A DNA stretch of 64,000 bases from Ovis canadensis (GCF_042477335.2 NC_091247.1:3308501-3372500); one strand, 5' to 3'. Shown: positions 11,317 to 22,880, counted from the first letter of the stretch. Translations and numbers: made by a program. The notes: a model not told the origin generated them from the sequence alone.

Positions 11317-12129
11317 TCCAACCTCTGTTTTTAAAAGGCAGTTTCAGGATTCATCCTAATTAGGGGGGAGCGTTTCCCTTTATAATTGTTCTCACTGCCA
11401 GGAGGGCCACTGTGTATTGGACAGGAAGGTGACCAGAACTTCGAGGTGTTTAGACATGAGAGACGGCAGCCCCACGCCCTACCTGGGACGGTACAGGAGT
11501 CTAACCTCACAGGTGAGCTTGGGGCCCACCACTCCTGTCTTCTCTCAGACCATGAATGGAGGCTTTTTGCTGCAAACACGACTGGTTATCTTGCCTCCCC
11601 TGCTCCCCTTGGCCATCAAGCCCCAGAGTTGCCATCAGCTGGCACTCTGCCCTCTGGGGGGGCGCTGAGTGCTCACCGTGGGGGGGTCCCTGCAGGGCAG
11701 GCCCACTCCTCTCTCTAGCACTGGGAGAAAGCCTGGGGCAGCCGCTCCACCCAACTCAAGGCCCCACTGAGTCAGAGCACGTGTTGTCGTCTTCCGGGAC
11801 CTCTGATGGAGACGCCTGCCCACCCTCCAGGCAGGCATGCAGAGGCCAGGGCCCCTGCTGCAGGGCTTCTAGAAACCCCGCGGGGGCAGTGGGTGCGGGA
11901 AACCGGGAATGCCCATCTTTCCCATTAGGAAAACCGCCTGATTGAGGGGAGCCCCCAGCTTGGATGGGAATCTTCCACTGACAAAACCTAAGTTGCGTGT
12001 TGCAGGGTGGAAAGGGGTGGGAGGAGGGTAGAGGGAGGGGGCAGCTCTCCAGGATGCTTTTCCTTTTCATCCGTCCAATTCCAACCCACCCTCCTCCCCG
12101 GAATTCGGGAGTGCACAGGATGGAAGTTT

Positions 12130-12225
12130 GGCACTTGGATTCCACAGAAAATTAAATCAATTACCAAGTCTAATAACGAACCCCAGGTTTTTAATTAAAG
12201 GAAGCTTAATTAAAGGGCGAGCCCA
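12130..12225. promoter_or_regulatory. Candidate enhancer with paired TTAATTAA sites
   Basis: Contains ATTAAATCAATTACC, TCTAATAACG and two identical TTAATTAAAGG units at 12191-12201 and 12206-12216. Two palindromic homeodomain sites 15 bases apart suit cooperative binding of paired-class or LIM homeodomain proteins. No transposon signature. Confidence 0.38.
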
Positions 12226-13607
12226 GCTCTGTCAATGCTCTGATCCGGCCCAGGGGGGCTGGGAGCATCTGAGGAGCCCACGTTGGTGCTGCTCAGGGAG
12301 GGGGAGATGGACAGGCTGCCCGCGGCAGGCTGGGGTGGGGGCGTGGTGCTTTAGGACAGCAGGTGTGATGCTGGAATGGTGTCACCCTGCAGAGGGTCAA
12401 TGTCTCCTGGCCCAGCTGGAAAGACCTTGGAGTCGCCTGAACCATTTGACAGAGGAGCCGAGGCCTCCGAGAGCCAGCGGCAGCTCGAGGTTGCAGGGCA
12501 ACCTCAATGCTGGGCCCAGGGCCCCTGGCGGCCGAGTCCGGCCCCGCTTCTTGAGGTGGCCGCGTCTCCTGGGTCTCACTGGCACCCACATCCAGCCTGG
12601 TCCTCTATGCCTACAGCTCCCCGCAGAGCCCCAGGCAGGGGCCCCCTTCACCCACTCACCGTCCCCTGCCCATCTGGGCTCCTCATGCCCTCCTGGCCCT
12701 GAGCCCAGCATCTTAGCCATCAGCAGAAGCAAAGTCCTGGCTTGGCCAGAGCTGTCATGTGCCCATAGAAGGTCTGTGTCAGAGTCTGGACGCTGGGTAC
12801 CAGCCCCACGGGGCCTCAGACCACCCTCTGCCCCGGCCCAGGCACTGAACTCCACAGAGGGAGCGGGAAGGGGTGGCTGCCTAGGTGGCAGGGGGCCAGC
12901 GGAACAGGCCTGAGGGCTTTGCAGGGGTGCAAGCGGAAGCTTTACTTTGGAGGCTGGGGAAAGGCCCTCGAGGGTCCTGGGCGGGGAGTAAACAGACTTG
13001 CATCCGGTCCCAGCCATCACAGAACTGTGCTTGTGACCTTTCGTCTCTTCTGTACAGCAGAGGTTTACCAGTGGTGTTTCCTGAGGTGGCCGGGCAGATC
13101 GAAGATCATCCTGGGCAGGCAATGGACGGGAACTCAAATCAAAGCAGCCAAGTTAACTAAGAGATCCCAGGAGCACCCTTCCAGACCCTTCAGTCCCCGC
13201 CTCCTGGGCTCATGACCTCAGGAGGCGCATGCTGTTTTTGGTGAATGCCCACCCACCGTGCCGGGCAGCCCCAGGGCCCGGAGCAAGCCCCTCACTCTGC
13301 ACCCTTAGCACCAGCGGTCTGATTCCAGCTCAGTCCCTGCTGAAATGTCTAGAGGGAACCCAACCTCTCGCCCTGATGGCTCTGTGCATCCAGCTGTGGG
13401 ACCCCTGCAGGAGTGGCCAGGCCACCTGGGTCCCTCCGGCTTCTCCCTTCCCCCGTGCAGCTCCCTGCCCCCCTCCCTGCCCCGTCCTCAGGCCCTGGGC
13501 TCAGGAGCACCTCCCCACACCCCGCCCAGGTGCCCAGAACCTGATCGATGCTGACTCTGTGAGCTGGAAACGTCCTACCCTGGGCGTCAAGAACTAAACA
13601 GCACAAT

Positions 13608-13815
13608 AAAAAAAAAAAGAACCTTCACTGCGATTGTCTGATCTAAATTTATTTCATAACATGCAGAATTAATAAGATACTGGCTTTAAGGCAACCATGG
13701 CAACCGAATGCAGAAAAGCTTGTCCCGGCAAATAGATGAATTCATAAATAACCCTGAAGTGCTGATATCAACAGTCGCGGGACCTGCGGCAATGTTAATG
13801 GAGTGCCTTGCCCCT
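13608..13815. promoter_or_regulatory. Candidate conserved regulatory block
   Basis: AT-rich unique sequence following a short A run, with CTAAATTTATTTCATAAC, AGAATTAATAAGATACTGG, ATGAATTCATAAATAACC and GGCAATGTTAATGG. It contrasts sharply with GC-rich flanks. Confidence 0.38.
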
Positions 13816-14734
13816 GTGCCCGCATCCAGCCAGGGCTGGGCGGCATGCCTCCACCCCAGGGGGACGGTTCCCCAACTGTTACCACGAGCTGGCAGGAGGG
13901 GGTGAGGGTTCCGTGGCTGGTCAAATGCAGGGGGGGGCCTTGGCAGAGCTCTGGCTCCCTGGGGGACCCTGTCTGCAGATAAGTGGCCCTGGGGCGGGGC
14001 GGGGGGCACAGGTGAGCCACGCTGTCTCCCCACAGCTCTGACAGCCAGCTGGTGCGGCCGCCAGTCCTGCCCCCCGGGGCAGCCGTCGTCGCACAGGAGA
14101 AAGCATTTGTTCATGCATGGAATCATTCACGCGCTCGACAAAAGAAAGCGGGTACAGCAGCAAGCGAGGCCAGCCAGGCAGGTGCGCCAGGGGCGCCACT
14201 GGTCACAAAATGCAGTCTGCCCACCTCCGAGCGGCCCGCTCAGCACTGCGTGACCCCTGCTGTAGGCTCTCCCACCTTGACCGAGAGCCAGCCGGGCACC
14301 TTGCCTCCCAGTGGCCTGCAGTTCTCCCTGTCCTGGTTCTTCCATCTGGCTTTTTACAACCAACAGCTAGGATGGCCACGATCCAGCCCCACAGAGGGGC
14401 CCCTGTGCTGCCTGGCTGGCCAGCCAAAGGACGTGGCTAAGCCTTACTTCCCAGGAGTGGGTCCTCCGCGTGGAGGCTGGTGCTGCCTTCGGGACCTGCG
14501 TGCTGAGGTCAGTGGTCGGTCTGTGCCTGGCTGGCCCATCCTGAGGGTGCGCGTTCCTTCATCCCCAAAGCCACGTCTCGTCATCCCAAGTGTGTGAATC
14601 CTGGACCTAGCCTGGCCAGACTCCCAAGAGAGACTCCAGAAGGAAAGGAGAAAGCCGGGGATCAGCCAGGGTAAGGGGAGGGCTGAACAGGAGGAGCAAG
14701 GGAACTTTATGGCAGCGAACCTGTTCCGTGTGCT

Positions 14735-14988
14735 GCTCCAATGGTGGACACAGGACGTCACACTTGTCCAAGCCCTTAGAACGCACGACTCTGAGAGTGG
14801 CCCCCACGACACTGCGGACTTTGGGTGATGCTGACTGTCAACACGGGCTCATCAACTGTAATCAATGGATCGCTCCGGTGGGAGATAACAGGGGAGGCTG
14901 TGCCCATGGTGGGCGGGCATGTGGGCCATCTCTGCACCTCCCTCTCAATTTTTGCCGTGACCCTGTAACTGCTCTAAAATGATGGTCT
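14735..14988 (+). mobile_element. Old L1 3' fragment
   Basis: Typical L1 3' UTR order: ACACTTGTCCAAGCCC, GACTTTGGGTGATGCTGACTG, CATCAACTGTAATCAATGG, CTGCACCTCCCTCTCAATTTTTGC, TGTAACTGCTCTAAAAT. Diverged. Confidence 0.8.
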
Positions 14989-15739
14989 ACATATATATAC
15001 CTAAGTGACCCCATGAGGGGTCACCATCATTTTTAACTGAAGTGCTTTTGCAGAACTATGTATGAGCAGCCTTTCTTAGCTGGTCCGGGGCCGCCCCAGG
15101 CCTAATGGAGCTACCCTTCTCAGGAGCTAGGTCTGCAGGTCTCCCCTGTGCCTGGAAGACTCCTCTGCCCAAGAGATGTGTGTCTCATGCCCGAGGAGCT
15201 TTCCAGACACAGTGGGCAGAGGTGGCGCTGCCTGGGGTGGGGGCAGACCCAGGCTATGCCCCGAACTCCCAGAGGGAGCGGGAGTCACTTAACCCAAGCT
15301 GGGAGACCACTCACCAGACACCTGGGCCGGGAAATCTGTGGTGTGTTCCAGCAAGGCTGATGGCAAGGCTGATGGCCCCCACCCCTCAACATTCTCAGCA
15401 GCCCTACAACGTCCTCAGTCTCCAGTGCCCAGACTAGAGTGGGAGCAAAGCCATTTGCCTCCTTTAATAGGGAGGCTCATAATGCCCATCCCCTGGGGGG
15501 GGGTGCGCCTCCACCCTGGCAGGAGGGGACTAGTTGATCAGCTTCCTGGAGCCACGACCCCAGCCCCGCCTTACCCGTCCTGGACCTGTGCAGTCAGGCT
15601 TCTTCCCTCGGCCCTTCTCTGCCTGTGCGTGTCTGTCTGTCTCTTCTCTCCACACACAAGCCCAGGCCTCTGTTGGGGGTCACTCCCCATCAGGGGTGTC
15701 CCTGTCCCCACCCCCCACGCCCCACCTGATGACGGCTCA
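14989..15739. other. Unique DNA before the orphan CpG island
   Basis: No gene seen. Short AT tract (ATATATATACC) near 14990; GC-rich afterwards. Confidence 0.4.
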
Positions 15740-16668
15740 TTCTGTTTCAGGAGGAAGGCCGCGGGGGTGGGAGGTTCTCAGCGCTGAAGGTGGGGCTGCT
15801 GAGCGAGCCCGCCCACCCCCGCTCCCGCGGATCGGGAGAACCAGGCGTCCCAGGAGCCGGTGGAAAGGGAGAGGCCGCCCCCTAGCGCCGCCGGAGGAGC
15901 GCGGTTCTCTGCGGGAGGGAGACACGCCTCCCCCTCTCCCCGCGTCGAGGGAGTGGGTCAGTCCAGGGAGGTCTCTCGGCCGGTCAGAAGAGCGGGTGGG
16001 GACCCCGGAGTGGGCAGGTCAGGACGCATAGCTCTCCTCTTGGCTCTGCCTCCGCCCCCCACCTCCGGGTGCCCCCCAACTTGCCCTGCCCCCGGGGTCC
16101 TCATGTACAGGGGGATACGAGTTCCTCCTGGGATCAGCGCTCTGTTCACCGCCCCCCACCCCCAAAAAGCCTGGGCTCCAGGTGCTGCTGCCCTCGACTC
16201 TCAGCAGCGCATGCCTCCTGTAGCTGACGCCCTAGGGCCTGGGAAAGAGACCCGCAACGAGGAGCGCAAGCGACGCCCGGCGCCGGGATGCGCCAGCGTG
16301 CTCCCGGGGCGCGCGGGGTGCGCAGGGGTCCCCGGGGCCCTCCGCGATCAGCGGTGGTGGGCAGGGGTGCCCGGCGCCCTCCGGTCACCCGGCGCCCACG
16401 CGGTCTCGGGGAGACCTAGGCCGCCGCCCGAGCGCGCATCCCGGCCCCGGGGCGCTCCCTGCCGGCCGCCGCGCGCACCAGCCCGGCTGAGCCCCGGCAG
16501 CAGAGCTGGGGGCACCTCTGCCCCTCCACCCCCGGGGCGGGCCAGGCCTCCTGTGCGGCAGCTCCATCACCCACGCCCTCGGGGCTGAGCTGCCTCACTG
16601 CGCAGGCGCGGAGGTGCGCCCCTGCTCTTTTGAGACGCTCACCTGTCCTTGTTCTTACCGGCAGGAGG
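15740..16668 (+). promoter_or_regulatory. Unassigned CpG island with a possible exon
   Basis: CpG-dense block about 10 kb upstream of the TMEM250 island. On the + strand it is bounded by an acceptor-like TCTGTTTCAG (AG at 15749-15750) and a strong donor GGAGG|GTGAGTG (GT at 16669-16670). On the - strand there is also a good donor (complement of CGCTCACCTGT, near 16641). Open frames through it (up to 242 codons) have only Pro/Arg/Gly-rich low-complexity sequence and are not credible proteins. It may be the promoter or first exon of an unannotated non-coding RNA, or an orphan island acting as an enhancer. Confidence 0.45.
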
Positions 16669-16815
16669 GTGAGTGTTTGGCAGTATGTTTTCTTTCGCTG
16701 CCAGTTATAAAACGATGGTAGACCTCGGTTCACGCACTCTTAGGTCTGTAACAGTGGGTCGCTGCCCTGTAATGAGAGTTGATGCTATGATTGTCTCTAT
16801 TAAATGAAGGGAACC
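16635..16815. promoter_or_regulatory. Candidate regulatory block at the edge of the CpG island
   Basis: Less GC-rich, non-repeat sequence (GTATGTTTTCTTTCGCTGCC, GTTATAAAACGATGG, CTGTAATGAGAGTTGATGC, CTCTATTAAATGAAGG) that begins where the island ends. Proximity to the island suggests promoter-linked regulatory DNA. Confidence 0.3.
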
Positions 16816-17939
16816 AGCGCGGGGACCACCAGCCCATAAGGGAAAGGGCCCTTGCCAGCCACTTGCCCTTAACTCCTCCTGGGCGCAGGCAGGGAGGGCC
16901 GCGGGAGGCTGTCCCCTCAGACCCAGACCATGGGAGAGGGGAGCCCCGCTGAGTGTGCCCGGCAGCAGCGACGCACAAGGCGAGTGCAGAAGAGCCGGTT
17001 TGTGACCACCTTCAGGACCTGCGTCCTGGGCCTGAGACCCTGAGCATTCCCAGGCAGCACGGCTCTCAGGGCCCTTGGACAGGGGGGTGGAGGTGATGGA
17101 GGGAGGTGCCCTGGTCCGCCTCAGTGTCAGCCTCCCCTGACGGAGGAGGGTGCTCCATGGGTGCTGAGACCCCAGAGATGCAGCCAGGACAGGAAGTCCC
17201 CGAGGGCGCTCTGGGCCCGCCAGTGCCCGGTGAATGGGCTCAGGAGTGTCCCTTCATGGGGGACACTGTTCCTGGGACCCAGGAGCAGTTTCTGGGTGGC
17301 GGGGGCAGGAGGGGGCACACAGCTTTTGCTGTTCTTCCCGGAGGGTCAACAGGCCAGTCCCTAGGACCCTTTCACTGCTCACAGCGCCTCCATGCTGGAA
17401 CGTGAGAGTCCAGGAGAATTGCGTCTCCACGGAGCAGGGACTCCACGAGAACCCTGGCCAGGTGAGCACCACCCAGGCTGGGGCTGCTCTCTCTGCCAGC
17501 CAGGAAGCTGGATGGGGCCGGCATCCCCCAGCACAGGCCTGCCTCCAGGGGCAGGTGTTGACGGAAGTTTCTGTCCCTCCCCAGGTTCATTTTAGTTTAT
17601 TTCCTTGCGCTAAACTCTCAAACCCCAGCAGGGCTGGAGGGTCTAGGACCCTTGACCAGGCTGGAGAGCAGAAAGAAGCTCAGAGTCCCAGTGGAGACAG
17701 CTGCAGGAGTGCGCTGGAAACGTCCGGAGGGATATCTGGTGTGATGGGGAGGGACAGGTCAGTTTCAAAGGCATTAACCCGGCAGGGATGCATGCACTCC
17801 TCGGTGGACATCCATACAAGGCCACCCACTTGGACTGTGTGAGGGCTGGGACATCAGGCCTGAAGCCCGCCATCCGCACAGGGACAGCCCCCCTGCAGCC
17901 TTTTTACTCTTCCCGTGCCTCTTAGGCAAACTCAAGCAC
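16816..17939. other. Unique DNA, no gene
   Basis: Ordinary GC-rich sequence with only incoherent short frames. Confidence 0.4.
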
Positions 17940-18010
17940 TTAGAAATATATGGTTTTTATCCCCTCTGTTTTTCTTTTCCTTTTTATTGTGATAAAATAT
18001 ATACAACACA

Positions 18011-18178
18011 GGAGAATTCCCTAGCAGTCAAGTGGTTAGGACTCTGAGCTTCCGCTGCAGGGGGAGCCGGTTCAGTCCCTGGTTGGGCAACTAAGATCCC
18101 ACATGCTCGAAAAACCCCCAAGGAAACCAGGACAAGGACATCCATCGCATAACATAGTTATTAACTGAAAAAAAAAAA
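18011..18178 (+). mobile_element. CHR-type SINE inserted in L1
   Basis: GAATTCCCTAGCAGTCAAGTGG, CTTCCGCTGCAGGGGG, CAGTCCCTGGTTGGGCAACT, GATCCCACATGC, ending in an A-rich tail at about 18166-18178. Confidence 0.8.
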
Positions 18179-18443
18179 CCTAGATCCATATGGGATAAGT
18201 TAAATTATCAAAAATACATAAATTAAGATAAAAATTTATAATCTTAACCATTTTTTTAAGTGCACAGTTCAATGGTGTTAAGTCCATTCTCATTGTGTTC
18301 CACCATCACCACTGTCCATTTCCAGAATTTTCTCAAACTGACACTCTGTCCCTGTTATACACTCACGGCCCCTCTCCTCCCCCAGCCCTGGCCCCGCCAC
18401 CTACTTCCTGTCTCTGTCAGGTTTGACTCCTTGTGTGTGTGCC

Positions 18444-18645
18444 TGTGTGCTAAGTCAGTTCAGTCACGTCAGACTCTTTGTGACCCTGTGGACTGTAGCC
18501 TGCCAGGCTCCTCGGTCCATGGGACCCTCCAGGCAAGAATCCTGGCGTGGGTTGCCGTGCCTTCCTCCAGAGATCTTTCCAACCCAGGGACCAGTCCCAG
18601 TCTCATGACTCCTGCACTGGCAGGCCGATTCTTTGCCGCCTTGCC
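18444..18645 (-). mobile_element. Bov-tA SINE inserted in L1
   Basis: GTGCTAAGTCAGTTCAGTC, GGACTGTAGCCTGCCAGGCTC, GGCAAGAATCCTGGCGTGGG, ending GGCCGATTCTTTGCCGCC. Confidence 0.92.
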
Positions 18646-18965
18646 CTCCCACGAGTGGGATCACACAGACCTTGCCTGCCATGCTGACTCATTCCACTGA
18701 GCGCAGTGTTCTCCAGGGTCCCCGTCTTTTGCTGAGTGAGTTCGGTGCCCTATGGGCAGACCATCCAGAATGCACACTGTTCTTTGACCTCAGTGGCCCT
18801 CAGTGAATTTCCTGAGACCATCCTGAGCTCAGACACTGTGTTCCAAATAAGTGTCCCCCTCTGCTGTGTCTCAGACCACCACCCTTTGTGCTTCTACGGA
18901 AGCCCACTCCTCTGAAGCCCCCAGGACAAGCAGCTTGCAGCTTTCCCCCGAGGCATGGACACTCG

Positions 18966-19164
18966 GGGCTTTGTGGTAAAGAATCTGGCTGAAATGTAGG
19001 AGACTCAGATTCCATCCCTGGGTGGGAAAGATGCTCTGGAGAAGGTAATGGCAACTCCCTCCAGTATTCTGGCCTGGGAAATCCCATGAACAGAGGAGCC
19101 TGGCGGGCTTCAGTCCAGCAGGTCGCAGAGTTGGACACTACTGAGTGACTAAATAGCAACAAAC
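18966..19164 (+). mobile_element. Bov-tA SINE
   Basis: GGCTTTGTGGTAAAGAATCTGG, GAGACTCAGATTCCATCCC, GGAGAAGGTAATGGCAACTCC and GAGTTGGACACTACTGAGTG. Confidence 0.9.
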
Positions 19165-19587
19165 ATGACCCCATCTCCAGGGCCTGCGTCTGTATCGGCG
19201 AGGGCAGGCGAGGCGTGGCAAAGGCAGAGCCTCGGGTGGGGAGCCCCCGCCAGCAGCCCAGAGCCTCGCCCCTCACTCTTCTGCAGCTGCAAAGACAGCA
19301 GGGGTCCTGCCACGACAATTGTCAGGGGCCCTAAGAAGTTGGCCAGCATCCGCGCTCCAGCCCAGGGGAAGACGAAATGGATGTGCACCCAGCTTTATGT
19401 GCCAGGGTGTCCATCACGGAACTGTGTACGATACCGAAACACTGGGGTCAGTGCCCGTGTCCGGTCAGAGAGGAATGATGAGGTAACTGACAGGATGTCA
19501 TGTGCTGGAACACGCAGGGCCCCAGATCTGTGCAGAGTGGCCGCTGCCTTGGAACACGTTCCTTACGAAAGGCCAAGTGGGAGAGCT

Positions 19588-19858
19588 GTTCAGTCACCCT
19601 GTCGTGTCTGACTCTTTGCAGCCCCCATGGACGGCAGCATGCCAAGCTTCCTTGTCCTTCATCGTCTCCCAGAGTTGGTGATGCCATCCAGCCATCTCAT
19701 CCTCTGTCATTCCCTTCTCCTCCTGCCTTCAATCTTTTCCAGCACCAAGGTCTTTTTTTAAGGAGTCAGTTCTTGGCATCGTGTGGCCAAAGTATTGGAG
19801 CTTCAGCTTCAGCCTCAGTCCTGCCAATTCACATTCACTCGATTTCCTTTAGGACGGA
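19588..19858 (-). mobile_element. BovB LINE 3' fragment
   Basis: Complement of the BovB end: GTTCAGTCACCCTGTCGTGTC, GAGTTGGTGATGCCATCCAGCC, CTTCAATCTTTTCCAGC, GGCCAAAGTATTGGAGCTTC. About 270 bases, 5'-truncated. Confidence 0.9.
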
Positions 19859-21049
19859 CTGGTAGCAGGATGCAAACCCAGGTACCCAACAGAATCCCAC
19901 TTTTGAAAAATAAAATACTAGAGCACTTTGCCAGTGGAAAGCAGGTGCCAGGGAACACAGCGTGTCCTCCTGTGTCCCAGGGCAGAGCCAGGCTGGTCCC
20001 CAAGAAACCAAGCAGGCTGGTTAAGAGAGGCCCTCTGCCAAAACGTGGGGCTCTGGGGTGAGGCGGGGGTCCCCAGGTGGGGTACCGAGATCCAGGCATC
20101 AGTCGAGCTCAGACTGAAGCCCTGAGTGGCCCACTCATCCCTGTTCAGCTCCACAGGTGCACACCAGCCTCCCTCTCTCTCCGTGTTTGTGTGTGCTTTC
20201 CTGTCTCATCTGCTAGAATTACACAAGAAGCAGGTGTGGTTCTTGTTGAAACAGACTCACCAGATTTTACAAGAAAGAAACAAAGACCCTCCACAAAGAC
20301 ACGGTCCTCCCTTAAAGCACAAAGCTTTGTGAAGGTCTCCTCGGTGACTTCTCCAGTCCGGATGGTCTTGTTGAATGAGACGGTCTCCCGCAGGGACCAG
20401 GAGAAATGGGCACACAGCTCCGTCAGATGGGAAGCAAAGTGATGGGGAGACTGGACGGCCCGGGTCCGCTCCTCACGGCGCGCTTGGCAAGCTCAGCTCC
20501 GTGCCTGCCTTGGGTCAGGCCTCGAGCAGAGGACACCTCCTCCCTCTCCAGGCCTTGGCCCAGGGCACGGGTTCACCCCAACCTGACGGCCTGCCGCCAC
20601 CCTCCCCCACAAAATGGGTAAAACATTTAATTCAAAAATCTTCATTTAATCAAGAATCAGAGGGAGGAATGGGCAGACCCTGAGAGAACCATTCCCAGTC
20701 CGTCCCACTTCCCTTTGTTCTAGTAAAGACCAAGAAGGAGCTGGCACCCACACCGATGACGTGAGCGCCAGGGCTTCTGGAGCCAGGCCAGACCAGAGTG
20801 GGGCGTGGTTCCTGGTGCTGACTTCCAGGCCCGGCCATCCAGGTGACACACGCGAAGGCCACCACCGCAGCCCCAGGGCAGCAGCTAACAGGGGCACGAG
20901 CAGAGGGCCTGGCTGACGGGCTCGGCCCCCAAGATGGGGGTGGGAAAGGCCACCCAGTGGGAGAGGCGGGCCTTGACCTCCCAGTCCTGTCCAGGCTGGC
21001 TCTGCCCTGCTCCCCGGGGCGTGCCCGCACAGCCATCCATCACTTCTGG
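19859..21049. other. Unique DNA, no gene
   Basis: Nothing credible in any frame; leads into the long AT-rich block at 21050. Confidence 0.4.
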
Positions 21050-21660
21050 GCCTCTAGATTATTCTGGAGCTGATTAAATTAGCAAATGCAATCACAATCT
21101 GAAGCAAGTTAATTGAGAGAATTTATTTGGGCCTGACAGTTTTATGCATGTTTGATGAAGTATTATAAGGTTTATTTTTGATTTTGCATAATTTACCTTT
21201 AAATCCTGCACTGGGGGGCCCATCAACCATTAACGACCAAAATAAACCTCTTTTAAGATGCATCTATTTATGATTTATTTCTGAATGCAATATCCTCCAG
21301 ATTTTTTTGGTGCTGTTGCCAAACTGACAAATATGTTAAAAGTAACATTTTGAGCCATTGCATTCACCCTATAAATCTTCTGGAATGTATACAATTCATT
21401 AAAAGTTTTGAACGAAGTACAAGTTAGCATTTATATTGCAACAAGTGACATATAAATGCCTGTGTTTGTCTTCCAGGCCCACCATAAAACATATCCACCC
21501 CGCCGGGGCTCCTCCGAGCCAGACAAATCGCCCACGCTCTGGGGGATGATAACTCTGCCACCAATCTTCCCTCCTGTCAGCACAAAACTGTTCAATCAAC
21601 AGGAGTGTGAGCTGTGTCTTTTGTGAAATTAGCACAGGAGGAAATACAACCTGGGCCGGG
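21050..21660. promoter_or_regulatory. Large AT-rich candidate enhancer
   Basis: About 600 bases of repeat-free AT-rich sequence, the longest such block in the left half. It has TGATTAAATTAGC (about 21071), AGTTAATTGAG (about 21107), the POU/octamer-like ATTTTGCATAATTTACC (21181), TATTTATGATTTATT (about 21265, caudal/HOX-like), AATTCATTAAAAG and GTGAAATTAGC. The sharp composition change and motif density fit a deeply conserved developmental enhancer, here plausibly for LHX3 or TMEM250. Frames crossing it on the - strand are not coding-like. Confidence 0.45.
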
Positions 21661-22690
21661 GACTGGGGCCGTGGGTGCAGGAAGGGGCCACTGTGAGCGA
21701 TGACCTTGAACACGCGCCTTCCCTGCCGGCTTATCGGCCTGAGTCTGGGTCTTAGGAGGGCACATCCGTGAGACAGCAAGCATGCTGCCCAGGAGGAAAC
21801 CAAGGCCAAGACGCAGGGCTGTGTGGTCTCCTCCTTCCCATGGTGAGAGGCTGAGTCCCCCCAGTCTGGGAGCTCAGACCCTGGCAGCACCGCGTGGACT
21901 CTGCACCCTGAGGTCCTCACTCACAGCCACCGAGGATGAGACCTCCAGCTCACAGGTGGAGGCTGGACACCTAGGGAGGTTACGTAGATTAGCCCACCCA
22001 CCGAAGAGCCTGGGGGAGGTGGGCGGGGGTGCTGGACACACTTCTGAAATCAGGGCAAGACTGTCACCGATAAACTATAATCCAGGCGCCGTTCCCGCCT
22101 GCCCCCTCGCCACCCCCAAGCCCGTAGCCAGTGTCCAGCTCAATCTGCTTTCCCTCCAATGCCCCTTACCCCTGCACTGGGCACCCAGGGGGGCCAGACT
22201 GGAGCTGGGCAGGCTGATGCCCATGGATGTCACTGGGCGATGCCAGGCTGAGGCCACTCCCCCCCACCTGTACCCCAGTTCCGAATGCCCAGTGCAGGGC
22301 AGGCATTTCATCAACCAACCAACCGACCAACGCAAGCAGCCCTGGGCCTGTGGTGGGCCAGACACGGGCTACAGGGGGCGGAATGGGGCAAGGGAAGCCT
22401 CCCTGCCAGGCACCACCATGCTGAGACCGAGTGGCCAGCTCATGCCAGCCTTGGACTTAGAAGAATGGAGGACAGCCAGCTGGTGGGGGAGTCAGGAGGA
22501 GGGGAGGCCAAGGCGGGAGGGGGTCCCTGCGCCCCTCCCCAGCTGCCTCGGAGACACAAGCCAGAGGCACAGGGACAGAGGACTTTGCCCAGTTAGAAAC
22601 TGGTGGGCCAGAGCCGAAGCAGGCAGGACGGGGCCGCAGCAGCACACGATCTGACTCCACACTGCCCTCTGCAAATGCCGTTCACTGTGT
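21661..22690. other. Unique DNA, no gene
   Basis: GC-rich; a short run of AACC/GACC units near 22315. No credible frame. Confidence 0.4.
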
Positions 22691-22880
22691 CTGTGGCTCA
22701 GTGGTGAAAAAATCTGCCTGCCAATGCAGGAGACGCAGGGTCAATCCCTAGGTCGGGAAGATCCCCTGGAGAAGGGAATGGCAACCCCTTGTATTCTTGC
22801 CTGGAGAATCCCATGGACAGAAGAACCTGGTGGGCTACAGTCCATTGGGTCGAAAAGAGTCACACGTAACTGAGGGCACA
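22691..22880 (+). mobile_element. Bov-tA SINE
   Basis: CTGTGGCTCAGTGGTGAAAA, CAATGCAGGAGACGCAGGG, GGAAGATCCCCTGGAGAAGG, GGAGAATCCCATGGACAG. Confidence 0.92.

Larger units (their letters stand above)
11317..14734. other. Unique DNA with two AT-rich candidate elements
   Basis: No gene. Contains the blocks at 12130-12225 and 13608-13815, described separately; the rest is ordinary GC-rich sequence. Confidence 0.5.
17940..18775 (-). mobile_element. Old L1 3' fragment carrying two SINE insertions
   Basis: L1 3' UTR complement at 17960-18010 and 18215-18435 (GTGCACAGTTCAATGGTGTTAAG, CCACCATCACCACTGTCC, CATTTCCAGAATTTTCTC), resuming at about 18651-18770 (GAGTGGGATCACACAG, CACTGAGCGCAGTGTTCTCC). Interrupted by a CHR SINE and then a Bov-tA SINE. 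Confidence 0.75.

Noticed and set aside
13604-13616. A-run after AATAAA-like sequence as a processed pseudogene tail
   Set aside because: No coding remnant is found upstream and no target duplication is evident.
15860-16588. 242-codon frame in the 16 kb CpG island as a protein gene
   Set aside because: Pro/Arg/Gly/Ala-rich, no homology recognised; better explained by CpG-island composition. Kept only as a possible non-coding exon.
22310-22335. CRISPR-like or phased repeats at the AACC run
   Set aside because: Only a few 4-base units; simple sequence slippage.
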